Source of the DNA: Occultella glacieicola
GTDB lineage: Bacteria; Actinomycetota; Actinomycetes; Actinomycetales; Beutenbergiaceae
Direction: 5' to 3'
Assembly (NCBI RefSeq): GCF_004353825.1
Contig: NZ_SMNA01000005.1
Location: forward strand, 1 to 64,000
DNA length: 64,000 bases
Part shown: one piece after another, positions 48,568 through 56,806 of the stretch
Layout: each line of letters starts with the position of its first letter
Position numbering within the stretch: position 1 is the first letter of the stretch
Position numbers and translations under genes: made by a program
Notes under the pieces: generated by a model
The model's database searches: none
Told to the model about the DNA's origin: nothing
What the model saw: only the letters and a program-made list of their open reading frames with translations

Positions 48568-48694
48568 GCGACGACCGTAGCCGCGACTCCGGACGATCCA
48601 CGTCCGGATGGCCCGGCCGGCCTCCCCCATGAGCCGGATGCAGGGCCGCGAGGGGCATGGTCGACTGGAGGAACCACCGACCACGGAGGAACCG

Positions 48695-49222
48695 ATGAGC
48701 CACACCCTCGCCGAGGAGTATCTGCTGCTGGTTCTCGACGACGACTCGGGTCGACCACTGATCGACGCGAACAGCCTGCACACGGCGATCGCCGCGGCCG
48801 CGCTGACGGACCTCGTCTCCGACGGCGCCCCTCGAGGTGGCCGAGAGGCGGACGGGCCGGTGCGGAAGGGCCGATTCGCCCGGACCGGGCGGTCCCTGCC
48901 TGCTGACCCGCTGCGTCTGGCGATCCTCGACAAGGCCCACGACCGCAAACCCAAGGACGCCGTCGCTGCCCTCGGCGGGATGTTCTCCTGGTCGGACCGG
49001 GCCAAGACCCTCAAGGAACAGCTGCTCGAAGGGCTCGCCGGTGAGGGCGTGCTCGAGCAGCAGGAGAGCAAGATCCTCGGGATCTTCCGGCACCGCCGTG
49101 CGCCGGGTGATCGACGAGGCCACCGCTGTCATGATCACGACGTACACCTGAGCCACGTCCAGCCGCGGGGGCAATCACCCATCTCGGATGGTGCCGCGGC
49201 CGCCGGCGAGCCGTCAGGGTGA
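48695..49222 (+). CDS. GPP34-family protein, damaged C terminus (likely pseudogene)
   Basis: Start ATG after CGGAGGA. Residues 1-~130 are the GPP34 (Golgi phosphoprotein 3-like) fold: LAEEYLLLVLDDDSGRPLID, ALTDLVSDGAP, and LKEQLLEGLAGEGVLEQQESKILGIF (given in parts). From ~130 the frame becomes Arg/Gly/Pro-rich and non-family-like, ending at 49222. In another frame, VRRVIDEATAVMITTYT ends at 49151 and looks like the true family C terminus. This points to an internal deletion and frameshift: ILGIF is followed almost at once by the family's last helix. Confidence 0.6.
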   Translation: MSHTLAEEYLLLVLDDDSGRPLIDANSLHTAIAAAALTDLVSDGAPRGGREADGPVRKGRFARTGRSLPADPLRLAILDKAHDRKPKDAVAALGGMFSWSDRAKTLKEQLLEGLAGEGVLEQQESKILGIFRHRRAPGDRRGHRCHDHDVHLSHVQPRGQSPISDGAAAAGEPSG

Positions 49223-49263
49223 GCCTGCGGGTCCAACGGGGACCCAGGATGCGAGGCGTGACC

Positions 49264-49653
49264 GTGGATTTCTGGCAGAGTTTCTGGGACATCATCTGGT
49301 GGTTCTTCTGGGCCTTCGTGTTCATCTCCTATCTGATGGCGTTGTTCTCGATCGTCGCTGACGTGTTCCGGGACCGGGAGCTGAGCGGCTGGGCCAAAGC
49401 CGTCTGGATGATCTTCCTGGTGTTCGTCCCGTTCCTGACCGCGCTGATCTACCTGATCGCGCGCGGCAAGGGCATGGCCGAGCGCAGCGCCGGCCAGGCG
49501 CGACAGGCCCAGGACGCCGCCGACAACTACATCCGCTCCGTCGCAGCGACGAGTCCTTCGGATGAGATCGCCAAGGCGAAGGGCTTGCTCGACTCCGGGA
49601 CGATCACGGCCGAGGAGTTCGAGCGGATCAAGGCGCGCGCCCTGGCCGCGTGA
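49264..49653 (+). CDS. SHOCT domain membrane protein (PLDc_N-like)
   Basis: 129 residues from GTG 49264 (VDFWQSFWD), with GAGG 7 bp upstream; earlier in-frame starts (49219, 49249) have worse context. Two TM helices: IIWWFFWAFVFISYLMALFS and VWMIFLVFVPFLTALIYLIA, joined by DRELSGWAKA as in PLDc_N/DUF2721-like small membrane proteins. The C-terminal ~30 residues are a SHOCT motif (IAKAKGLLDSGTITAEEFER). Overlaps the SulP gene by 4 bp. Confidence 0.85.
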   Translation: MDFWQSFWDIIWWFFWAFVFISYLMALFSIVADVFRDRELSGWAKAVWMIFLVFVPFLTALIYLIARGKGMAERSAGQARQAQDAADNYIRSVAATSPSDEIAKAKGLLDSGTITAEEFERIKARALAA

Positions 49654-51350
49654 GCCACCCCGAGGAACCGGTGGGTCCGGTGTCCGCCGCCGCGCGCCGG
49701 ACCCGCCGATCCTGGTTGCTCCCCACACTCACCGGATATCGGCGGGAGTGGCTGCTGCCGGACGTGGTCGGTGGGCTGTCTGCCGGGGCCGTCGTGGTTC
49801 CGCAGGCGATGGCCTACGCGACGATCGCCAACCTGCCGGTCCAGGTGGGCCTGTACACCGCGATCGTGCCGCTGGCCGTATACGCCCTGCTCGGTGGGTC
49901 GCGAACGATGAGTGTGACGACCACGTCCACGATCGCGACGCTGACGGCGACCACGCTCGTCTCGGCCGGCGTCGCCGCGGGCTCCGACGACGCCCTCGGC
50001 TCGCTCATGACGCTGACCCTGCTGGTCGGGATCGTGCTGCTGATCGCGCGGCTGCTGCGACTCGGGTCACTTGTGGAGAACATCAGCGGCGCAACCGTCC
50101 TCGGCCTGAAGATCGGCGTCGGGGCGACCGTCGCCGTCGGACAGCTGCCGAAACTGCTCGGGGAGACGGGAGACTACTCCGGCCACGGATTCCTCCGTTC
50201 CCTCGCCGCCGTGGGTCAGGCGCTCGACACCGCGAATCCGGCGACCGTCGCACTGTCGGTCGCCTCGATCGCCGTGCTCGTCGTGCTCGCCCGGTTCGCG
50301 CCGCGGGTGCCGGGCCCCGTGATCGTGGTGGTCGCCGGCATCCTGCTGGTCGCCGTGGCGGGCTTGGAGGCGCGCGGGGTCGCCCTGATCGAGCCGGTCC
50401 CGTCCGGGCTGCCGATCCCCGGTCTGCCGGACCTGGACGGTCTCGCCGCGCTCACCCCGGGAGCGTTGGCGATCTCGGTCATGTCGTTCCTGGAGTCGGC
50501 CACGGTCTCGCGGACGCTCCGCACGCCCGCGGAGCCCCCGGTGGACGCCGACCGGGAACTGTTCGCGACCGGCGCTGGGAACGTCGCGGGGGCCTTCTTC
50601 ACGGCGATGCCCGCCGCCGGCGGGTTCTCGCAGAGCGCGGTGAACCAGAACGCCGGCGCGAAGACCCAACTCTCGACGCTGGTCACGGTCATGCTCGCGG
50701 TCCTGGTCGCCGTGTTCCTCGGTCCGGTGGTCAGTCTGCTGCCGCAGGCGACGCTGGCCGCGATGGTGTTCGTCGCGGTCGTCGGCCTGATCAACCTGCC
50801 CGAACTGGTCCGCTGGGCCGGGATCAGCCCGATCGACTTCTGGATCGCACTCCTCGTGGCCGCCATCGGACTGACCGCCGGCCTGCTCCCGGCCGTCGTG
50901 GCCGGCGTGGTCGTCACCCTCGGGCTCGTGCTCCGGGAGCTGAACCGGGCAGCCGTCACGGCCGGCGAACACCAGGGCGACGTGCTGGCCGTGCATCTGG
51001 GCAACGGTCTGTACACGGCCAACACCAGGTCGAACACGACCGCGGTCGAGGAGCTGGTCGCGGCCGAGCCCGGGGTGGCCAGGGTCGTACTCGACCTGCA
51101 CCGACTGGCCGCGATCACGATCACGGTGCTGGACGGGCTCGCGGAGCTCGACCGCGCGCTGGCCGGCACCGGCGTCGAGCTGCACCTCGCCGCGTTGCCG
51201 CCGAGGGCCGCGGTCGTGGCCCAGCGGGTGGCGTGGTACCAGAAGCTCGAGGCGGACGGCCGGGTGCACGCCACGGTCGACGAGGCCCTGGCCACCCTGG
51301 GATCGGCCTCGGGCCCCGCCGCCAGACCGAGGCCTAGCATCAATCCATGA
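49650..51350 (+). CDS. SulP family inorganic anion transporter with STAS domain
   Basis: 566 residues. N-terminal VGGLSAGAVVVPQAMAYATI with the family's AMAYA segment, TM bundle of ~12 helices (AIVPLAVYALLGGSRTMSVT; ALAISVMSFLESATVSRTL; AAGGFSQSAVNQNAGAKTQL), and a C-terminal STAS-like part after residue ~455 (VARVVLDLHRLAAITITVLD). The SLC26/SulP family moves sulfate, bicarbonate or dicarboxylates; the substrate cannot be read. GTG start overlapping the SHOCT gene by 4 bp, and overlapping the VOC gene by 4 bp. Confidence 0.92.
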   Translation: MSHPEEPVGPVSAAARRTRRSWLLPTLTGYRREWLLPDVVGGLSAGAVVVPQAMAYATIANLPVQVGLYTAIVPLAVYALLGGSRTMSVTTTSTIATLTATTLVSAGVAAGSDDALGSLMTLTLLVGIVLLIARLLRLGSLVENISGATVLGLKIGVGATVAVGQLPKLLGETGDYSGHGFLRSLAAVGQALDTANPATVALSVASIAVLVVLARFAPRVPGPVIVVVAGILLVAVAGLEARGVALIEPVPSGLPIPGLPDLDGLAALTPGALAISVMSFLESATVSRTLRTPAEPPVDADRELFATGAGNVAGAFFTAMPAAGGFSQSAVNQNAGAKTQLSTLVTVMLAVLVAVFLGPVVSLLPQATLAAMVFVAVVGLINLPELVRWAGISPIDFWIALLVAAIGLTAGLLPAVVAGVVVTLGLVLRELNRAAVTAGEHQGDVLAVHLGNGLYTANTRSNTTAVEELVAAEPGVARVVLDLHRLAAITITVLDGLAELDRALAGTGVELHLAALPPRAAVVAQRVAWYQKLEADGRVHATVDEALATLGSASGPAARPRPSINP

Positions 51351-51745
51351 CCATGCACTGGACCCTCGGTGGTGATGCGAACGATCCGCACCGACTGGCA
51401 CAGTTCTGGGCGAGTGCGCTCGGATACGTCGCCGAACCGGGCTACGACGACCCGGACGGTGCCTCGATCGTCGACCCGGACGGGGTCGGGCCGGCGATCG
51501 GGTGGCTGCGCGTTCCCGAGCCGAAGACCGCGAAGAACCGGCTCCACATCGACATCCGAGTGGCCGGCGAACCACCGTGGGACTGGGTGTCCCGCGCGGA
51601 GCTGATCCGGGCGAAGATCTCGGAACTGACCGCGCTCGGGGCCACTCGGGTCCGGGAGGAGCACTACCGCGACGACGACGGCCGCACGGTCCTCGGCCAC
51701 GTGGTGATGGCCGACCCCGAGGGGAATGAGTTCTGCGTGGCCTGA
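51347..51745 (+). CDS. VOC family (glyoxalase-like) protein in the SulP operon
   Basis: 132 residues. It overlaps the SulP stop by 4 bp (ATGA). Architecture: WTLGGDANDPHRLAQFWASA followed by ALGYVAEPGYDDPDGA, then NRLHIDIRVAGEPPWD and GHVVMADPEGNEFCVA, typical of actinobacterial glyoxalase-like VOC proteins where His and Glu in LHIDI and EGNEF are potential metal ligands. No functional link to SulP is known. Confidence 0.85.
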   Translation: MTMHWTLGGDANDPHRLAQFWASALGYVAEPGYDDPDGASIVDPDGVGPAIGWLRVPEPKTAKNRLHIDIRVAGEPPWDWVSRAELIRAKISELTALGATRVREEHYRDDDGRTVLGHVVMADPEGNEFCVA

Positions 51746-51764
51746 CGCGCAGTTCCGGTCCGGC

Positions 51765-52505
51765 TCAGCCCGCGAGCGCCCGCAACGCCGGGGCGAGTCG
51801 CTCGGCATGCGCACGGTCGTGGCGGGTGGCCTCGGCGGCTAGGGCGGCGAGAGCGGCGTTGTGCGCGCGTCGCAGTTCCTGCTGTTCGACGGCGGACGGC
51901 CGGGTCGCGGTCAGGGCGTCCAGTTCGGCGGTGGGCAGCTGGTCGACGCCGCGGCCCTGGTGCGGGTTCAGTCCGTGCCGCAGGCAGGCGAGCGAGACCA
52001 GCCGCTCCCGGAGCCCGTCGAGCATGATCGTCGCCTGCCAGAGCCGGCCCCGGGCGACGGCGGAGCGGGAGTGGAGCGCATGCAGCCAGGCCATCGCGAT
52101 CAGGCCGGCCGGGTCCGGCAGGTTCGGCTCCGTGGCCGGGTTGGGTGTGCCGAAGAGCACCCGGAACCCCGGCTCGGTGGCGCGGAAGTCATCGTGGCGC
52201 CAGAACGAGAGGTCCACCTGGAGCGAGTTGGCGAGCAGGAACACCCGGAACAGGGTGCCCGCCCCGCGGACGTCGAGGGTGTCCGCGACGTCCTGTTCGG
52301 CCCGCATCCAGGCGGTCCACTCCTCGGCGACGCCATCCGGGTCCACGCCGTCGGCGATCTGCAGGGCGAGGTCGATGTCGGACCAGCGGTCCTGGCGACC
52401 GGTTGCCGCGGAGCCGACCAGCGCGGCCCCGACCACCCGGGGGTCGGACCGGGCCCGCTCTCTCAGGAGCTCGGCCAGCCCGTCGCGGTACTCGGTGGTG
52501 AACAT
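51765..52505 (-). CDS. Nucleotidyltransferase-domain protein
   Basis: 246 residues. The Polbeta-like nucleotidyltransferase motif is VVGAALVGSAATGRQDRWSD followed by IDLALQ, i.e. GS-x5-G-x5-DxD. The rest is helical (LIAMAWLHALHSRSAVARGR). Members of this family include aminoglycoside adenylyltransferase-like and MNT-type antitoxin proteins. I cannot tell which applies. Start ATG 52505. Confidence 0.85.
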   Translation of the reverse strand: MFTTEYRDGLAELLRERARSDPRVVGAALVGSAATGRQDRWSDIDLALQIADGVDPDGVAEEWTAWMRAEQDVADTLDVRGAGTLFRVFLLANSLQVDLSFWRHDDFRATEPGFRVLFGTPNPATEPNLPDPAGLIAMAWLHALHSRSAVARGRLWQATIMLDGLRERLVSLACLRHGLNPHQGRGVDQLPTAELDALTATRPSAVEQQELRRAHNAALAALAAEATRHDRAHAERLAPALRALAG

Positions 52506-52526
52506 CCGCCGATCGTAGGCGTGCGG

Positions 52527-53141
52527 CTACCGGTCCGTCGCGGGGCCGACGGCGAACAGTGCCAGCGGGAGGTGCCCTTCGGGAAGCGCGTCGTGCGCCG
52601 CCTCCCGCAACCGCTCGTCGTCGACGCCGGCGACCAGGGCGGCCCCGAGTTCCTCCTCGGCCGCCTGGAGATACAGGTTCTGGCTGAGATGCCCGGCCTC
52701 CAGCCAGACGTACCGCTCGCCACGGTCCGGTGGCTGGTCGGCGAAGTCCCGCGCGGCGGCGCCGAGGTCGGCGCCGATCACCACCAGCGCCGCAGCCCCG
52801 GCCAGCCAGTCCTCGTCGACGAATGACCCGGCGGCGAAGTCCCGGCGACGGTCCCCGGCCGTGCGCCGGGACACGGCGTCGGCATCGGCGTCGTACCGGT
52901 ACACCCCGGCCGGGAGACCGTCGACGCCGCCGACGACGACCGCCAGTGACAGTGGGTAACGGGCGTGCGCGGACGGCACGCTGCGACGACCGTCGCCGAC
53001 CGGTCCGAGCGCCGCCCGGAGCAGCCGCGAGAGCTGTTCGGAACTCATCGGCCCGGCCGAGAACCGGCGGCTGGTCCGCCGTCGGCGCAGGAGATCCTGC
53101 AGCGGACTCGAGGCAACGGGTTCCGCCGACTGCGCCTGCAT
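52527..53141 (-). CDS. SagB-type nitroreductase-family protein
   Basis: 204 residues from the ATG 53141. Nitroreductase/SagB features: LLRRRRTSRRFSAGPMSSEQ, RYPLSLAVVVGGVDGLPAGVY (given over its first 20 residues), YDADADAVSRRTAGDRRRD, EAGHLSQNLYLQAAEEELG and the end PEGHLPLALFAVGPATDR. It lacks the usual second Arg-rich C-terminal segment, so it may be shortened. The frame is open upstream through Ala/Glu/Thr repeats and continues from the ASCH gene, so it may instead be the C-terminal half of a fusion. Confidence 0.7.
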   Translation of the reverse strand: MQAQSAEPVASSPLQDLLRRRRTSRRFSAGPMSSEQLSRLLRAALGPVGDGRRSVPSAHARYPLSLAVVVGGVDGLPAGVYRYDADADAVSRRTAGDRRRDFAAGSFVDEDWLAGAAALVVIGADLGAAARDFADQPPDRGERYVWLEAGHLSQNLYLQAAEEELGAALVAGVDDERLREAAHDALPEGHLPLALFAVGPATDR

Positions 53142-53215
53142 GGCCTCGATCGCCTCAATGGCCCCCGTGGCCCCCGTGGCCTCGGTGGCCTCGGCCGCGT
53201 CAGGATCGCGACCGG

Positions 53216-53617
53216 TCACCCGGAAGAACTCCTGAACCACCAAGGCCTCGTCGTCGATGACGAATCCGGCCGGCAGTTCGGCCCGTGTTTCGGGGTGTCC
53301 CAGAACGCCTGGTGCGCCCGGCGCCAGTCGGTCCTCGACGTGAACCCCTCCCCCTCGGCAGGCGCGACGTCGTCGTCCACGTCGCTCAGGCGGACCACCC
53401 GGACCTCGGTGTTCTCCAGGATCGCGACGCGCTCCCCGGCGGAGTCGACCAGCGCGAACCTGGCACCGACCTGCGGCACCGGCTCGCCGGCGGTCTCGTA
53501 GGCGACCAGCAGGGAACTGGTGGCCGTCTTCGTCCCGGCCAGGGCCGCGGCGACCAGCGCGTCCCGCAACGTCCCGGGAGTCGCGAGTTCCGCCGTCGGG
53601 AGGTCGTCGATGTCCAT
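53216..53617 (-). CDS. ASCH domain protein, apparently frameshifted
   Basis: Start ATG 53617. N-terminal ~100 residues: LRDALVAAALAGTKTATSSL, then VPQVGARFALVDSAGERVAI and WRRAHQAFWDTPKHG, typical of the ASCH (YqfB-like/RNA-binding) family. After AFWDT the frame ends in a non-family stretch; the other frame supplies PETRAELPAGFVIDDEALVV and QEFFRVTG, the normal family C terminus. A one-base loss in a CCCC run near 53292-53295 restores the family order. The corrected frame then runs into the SagB-like gene. Confidence 0.62.
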   Translation of the reverse strand: MDIDDLPTAELATPGTLRDALVAAALAGTKTATSSLLVAYETAGEPVPQVGARFALVDSAGERVAILENTEVRVVRLSDVDDDVAPAEGEGFTSRTDWRRAHQAFWDTPKHGPNCRPDSSSTTRPWWFRSSSG

Positions 53618-53782
53618 CGACCCACTCTCGCACGCGACCGGCCGCAGGTCGGCCGCCCGTGGGCTAACGGCCGACGGGCGCCTCCGCGGAAGCGGCGACC
53701 TGCTCGGCCGACAGCAGCCGTACCTGTTGCGCGCCGATCGGGCCGAGGGCGCGCTGAGCGCCGCGGCCAGGTAGGCCATCAC

Positions 53783-54214
53783 CTACTGGGCCGATGCCGC
53801 CTCCGCGTAGCGGTCGAGCACCGTGACCCAACCGCCGCCGTACTGGGCACGCGCCGCGGCCGGTTCGGCGAAGCTCTCCCACCCGTCATGCTCGAGGGTG
53901 ACGAGCGTCCCGTCGCCCGCGGCAGCGAAGGAGACCACGACACGGCTCGCGGCGTCCGGTTCCCTACCCGGGTGCCACGTGAACGACACCATGGTCGGCG
54001 GGTCGGCCTCGATGATGGTCCCCCAGACCGCGGTCTGCCCGGCGGGGCCGGTCTCGACGAACCGTGACCCGTCGAGGGTGACCGAGGAGCCCTCGCCGAA
54101 ACAGCCGAAGGAGGCCACGGGCCACCAGGACCCGATGTCGCTGACGAACAGGGCGTAGGCGGTCTGGAGTTCGCAGGCGGCGAACACCTGACGGCGGATC
54201 GGGGGCAGGGTCAT
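53783..54214 (-). CDS. SRPBCC (AHSA1-like) domain protein
   Basis: 143 residues. START-like AHSA1 fold: QVFAACELQTAYALFVSDIG, WWPVASFGCFGEGSSVTLDG, and SFTWHPGREPDAASRVVVSF with TLVTLEHDGWESF at the helix. Its ATG overlaps the stop of the ArsR gene by 4 bp, the usual ArsR-SRPBCC pair in which the regulator controls the SRPBCC gene. Ligand unknown. Confidence 0.88.
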   Translation of the reverse strand: MTLPPIRRQVFAACELQTAYALFVSDIGSWWPVASFGCFGEGSSVTLDGSRFVETGPAGQTAVWGTIIEADPPTMVSFTWHPGREPDAASRVVVSFAAAGDGTLVTLEHDGWESFAEPAAARAQYGGGWVTVLDRYAEAASAQ

Positions 54215-54543
54215 GTCGGACTCTCCTGTGGATCGGACGGTGCGCTGGAGCGCTCGACGTGGGTGACGAAGGAGCTGAGCGCCGTGTCCCACTGCTGGGT
54301 GAGCCAGACCTGGACGGCGGCGAGTCCGGCCGGCGCCAGCGCGTAGAGGTTTCGAGTGCCGACCGATCGGTGCTCGATCAGACCGGCGCCCTCGAGCACC
54401 TTGAGATGCTTGCTCACGGCGGGTCGACCCACGGGCAACCGGTCGGCGATGCCGCCGACCGGGCACGCCCCGTCGCGCAGGACCTCGATGATCCGCCGCC
54501 GCGTCGGGTCACCGAGGGCGTCCAGCGCCGCTTCCGCTTCCAC
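54211..54543 (-). CDS. ArsR family winged-helix regulator
   Basis: 110 residues from GTG with GGAGG just upstream. HTH: ALDALGDPTRRRIIEVLRDG, then IADRLPVGRPAVSKHLKVLE, the wing VGTRNLYALAP. No metal-site Cys pair in the usual CVC position, so it is not an arsenic/antimony sensor by motif; it pairs with the SRPBCC gene downstream. The symmetric site at 54553-54585, directly upstream, is its probable operator. Confidence 0.9.
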   Translation of the reverse strand: MEAEAALDALGDPTRRRIIEVLRDGACPVGGIADRLPVGRPAVSKHLKVLEGAGLIEHRSVGTRNLYALAPAGLAAVQVWLTQQWDTALSSFVTHVERSSAPSDPQESPT

Positions 54544-54552
54544 ATCGCCTCC

Positions 54553-54585
54553 GTTGCCCGTCGGTAACCGTTACCATACGGCAAC
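54553..54585. promoter_or_regulatory. Symmetric operator upstream of the ArsR gene
   Basis: A 13-bp palindrome GGTAACCGTTACC (54563-54575) is flanked at equal distance by outer arms GTTGCC (54553-54558) and GGCAAC (54580-54585); all four arms are symmetric about base 54569. It lies 9 bp before the ArsR GTG. The inner arm GTTACC and outer arm GTTGCC differ by one base, which suggests a doubled half-site. Autoregulation is inferred. Confidence 0.72.
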
Positions 54586-54620
54586 CGAGCCGTCGGCGCC
54601 ACCCCCCGCAAGCAGTCCGG

Positions 54621-55028
54621 CTACGCACGCTGGGCGTCGAGCGGCGCCTTGAGGCCGATCCGGTGCCCGTCCGGGTCACGCAGGATGGCCAGGCGCTGGC
54701 CCCAGGGCATGTCGGTCGGCGCCTTCACGATCGGCGTCCCGGCGGACTCGAACTCGGCGACCAGTGCATCGAGTCGCTCCGCCGAGTCGAGCACAAGGTC
54801 CACCTGCGGCCCGCCGGGGGCAGGCTGTGGCGCGGTCGCGTCCCACCACGAGGCGAAGCCGGTCGAGTGCAGGACGACGGGGATGCCCGTATTGGTCGAG
54901 ACCCAGGCCTCGGCGGGGCCGTCGCCGCGCCGATTGCGGGTCACGAACGCGATCCCGAGCCGTTCGTAGAACGATCGGCTCCTCTCGAGGTCCGCGACGA
55001 CGAGGTTCACTTGACCGACGGCGACCAT
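54621..55028 (-). CDS. VOC family (bleomycin-resistance-like) protein
   Basis: 135 residues. VGQVNLVVADLERSRSFYER, TNTGIPVVLHSTGFASW, then GPQVDLVLDSAERLDALVAE and ILRDPDGHRIGLKAPL at the end. The final DPDGH motif is typical of VOC proteins. Possible dimer with a shared ligand pocket. Start ATG 55028. Lies 14 bp from the haemoglobin gene. Confidence 0.85.
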   Translation of the reverse strand: MVAVGQVNLVVADLERSRSFYERLGIAFVTRNRRGDGPAEAWVSTNTGIPVVLHSTGFASWWDATAPQPAPGGPQVDLVLDSAERLDALVAEFESAGTPIVKAPTDMPWGQRLAILRDPDGHRIGLKAPLDAQRA

Positions 55029-55042
55029 CGACGCAGTCCTCC

Positions 55043-55501
55043 CTACGAAGCCGGGTCTCGGAGACCGTCCCAGGACCAGGACGGCAGGTCGAGCCGCGCC
55101 GGGACGTCGTCGGCGCTCTCCTGGTACCGATTCATCACGCTGGTGGTCGCCCACGACCAGTAGTCGTGGAGCACCTGCCACAACCGGTCCTCGGCGTCGA
55201 GGCCGACGTCCGCCAGGGCTTGATCGAAACAGGAGATCGCGCGACGATCCATCTCCTCGTGCGGGCCGTTGCCACTGTGCATCCGCACGACGGCGGTCTG
55301 GTCGCCGTAGCGCTCCGAGTACATCGCCGGCCCACCCAGCGCCTCCGCCCAGTAGGCGGCGAGCCGCTCGCTGTGGTCGGCGCGGAAGCCGTGGCTGAAC
55401 GCGTGGCTCACGACCTGGTCGGCCATCACGCGCTCATGCCAGGCGAGGGCGAGTTGCCTCAGTCCGTCGTAGCCGCCCGCCGCCTCGTACACGGTCGTCA
55501 T
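55043..55501 (-). CDS. Truncated haemoglobin (group II-like)
   Basis: 152 residues, somewhat longer than the ~130 of many trHb2 proteins. TVYEAAGGYDGLRQLALAWH, AYWAEALGGPAMYSERYGDQ and VVRMHSGNGPHEEMDRRAIS contain the Tyr/Gly and proximal His positions expected of the 2-on-2 globin fold (His in MHSGNG). The C-terminal WSWATTSVMNRYQESADDVP helix is typical. May handle O2 or NO. Start ATG 55501. Confidence 0.87.
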   Translation of the reverse strand: MTTVYEAAGGYDGLRQLALAWHERVMADQVVSHAFSHGFRADHSERLAAYWAEALGGPAMYSERYGDQTAVVRMHSGNGPHEEMDRRAISCFDQALADVGLDAEDRLWQVLHDYWSWATTSVMNRYQESADDVPARLDLPSWSWDGLRDPAS

Positions 55502-55571
55502 GCGGCCACGGTACGCCGCGACGTCCCGGGATGGACGCATTCGCCCAGTCCGTACGGGCACCGGTGGGCGC

Positions 55572-56102
55572 TCAGCTGATCCGTGACTGGATCTCGCGGA
55601 TCGTCGTGCCCAGGATGCCGCGTGAGAGAAGCCCGCCCCCGAGCGGACCGGCGGAGTCGCTGCCCACGGCTGGTAGTTGTCGCAGCGCTGCTCGCTCCCG
55701 CTCACTCAGGTGCGCCACCTGCCACCGGATCTCGTCCTCGACCGCTTCCGGTCGATCCGGGTGCGCCAGCGATACCGCCTTCGCCGCGTATGCGGCCGCA
55801 CCCAGGGCATGAGCACCCATGTGCGCGACCGCCGCGGCCTGGGCGAGCGCCCTGGCCGCCGCCGCGCCGGCCGGCGTGGTCGCGGCACCTGCCGCCCGCA
55901 CCGCCACGAATCGTCTGGTGATCTCCTCGGCGGCGGTGCTCTGCCCCGAACTGTAGGCACGCGTGCGGGTCACCACGTCCCGGACCTCGGCGGCAACCGC
56001 GTCATCGGCGTCGAACAGGACAAGCGCACGCTCGGCGCAGGCCAGCGCCCACCGTGCCAAGGCCCGCCGGTCCGAATCGCTGAGGGTCTGCGCCGATGCC
56101 AC
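55572..56102 (-). CDS. Imm-5-like putative immunity protein, no toxin nearby
   Basis: 176 residues, helical throughout. LARWALACAERALVLFDADD, ARALAQAAAVAHMGAHALGA and EIRWQVAHLSERERAALRQL follow the pattern of the family annotated as putative immunity protein (Imm-5-like). No polymorphic toxin gene is adjacent. Similar orphan copies occur in many actinobacterial genomes. Start ATG 56102. Family call from memory, not from a search. Confidence 0.6.
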   Translation of the reverse strand: MASAQTLSDSDRRALARWALACAERALVLFDADDAVAAEVRDVVTRTRAYSSGQSTAAEEITRRFVAVRAAGAATTPAGAAAARALAQAAAVAHMGAHALGAAAYAAKAVSLAHPDRPEAVEDEIRWQVAHLSERERAALRQLPAVGSDSAGPLGGGLLSRGILGTTIREIQSRIS

Positions 56103-56195
56103 GACCAGATCGTGTCACACCGGAACCGGCCCATCGGCCCGCTGTGCGGCCTGGCGGCACCGGCACGCAGCAGCCTCCTGCCTAGAATCGGCGGC

Positions 56196-56774
56196 ATGGT
56201 CACGGACGACTACTCGATCCAGCCACTCACGGCGCAGACGTGGGGCGCGTTCGCTGCTCTGGTGGAGCGGCACAACGGAATCTTCGGCGGGTGCTGGTGC
56301 ACCTACTTCCACGACTGCGCCGACCGAGGGCCGGGTTACGAGGGCAGCCGCGCGTTCAAGGAGCAGCTGGTCACGGAAGGACAGGCTCACGCGGCGCTGG
56401 TGATCATGGACGACGAAGCGATCGCGTGGGCCGAGTACGGCACCCCGGATGAACTGCCGAACATCCATCACCGCAAGCAGTACGTCGCCGAGGCCGACGT
56501 CACGCCCGACTATCGAATCACCTGCATCTTCGTCGACAAGCGTTACCGGAGGCAGGGCTACGCCCGGGCGGCGCTGGCTGGTGCACTCGACCAGATTGCC
56601 GCGCGGGGCGGCGGTGTGGTCGAGGGCTACCCGCACGAAGTCGGTGAGAAGCGGATGAACAACTCATTCGTCTACAACGGGACTCGCACGATGTATGAGC
56701 AGGCCGGCTTCGAATTCATCCGCACCAAGGGGCTGAAGAACACGGTGATGCGCCGGACGATCCAACCGGCCTGA
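56196..56774 (+). CDS. GNAT family N-acetyltransferase
   Basis: 192 residues from ATG 56196. The acetyl-CoA motif is VDKRYRRQGYARAALAGALD (Arg/Gln-x-x-Gly-x-Ala in motif A), with ITCIF as the preceding strand. N-terminal HNGIFGGCWCTYFHD and C-terminal NGTRTMYEQAGFEFI are typical of the family with a conserved CWCTYF turn, seen in antibiotic-neighbour GNATs. Substrate unknown. Confidence 0.88.
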   Translation: MVTDDYSIQPLTAQTWGAFAALVERHNGIFGGCWCTYFHDCADRGPGYEGSRAFKEQLVTEGQAHAALVIMDDEAIAWAEYGTPDELPNIHHRKQYVAEADVTPDYRITCIFVDKRYRRQGYARAALAGALDQIAARGGGVVEGYPHEVGEKRMNNSFVYNGTRTMYEQAGFEFIRTKGLKNTVMRRTIQPA

Positions 56775-56806
56775 TCCACCCAAGATGCTGCCCGCGCGCT
56801 GGCGGG

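Noticed and set aside
53664-53782. Possible short gene or remnant between the SRPBCC and ASCH genes
   Set aside because: A tail reading QVRLLSAEQVAASAEAP looks protein-like in one minus-strand frame, but it is too short to assign and needs a frameshift to connect to a start.
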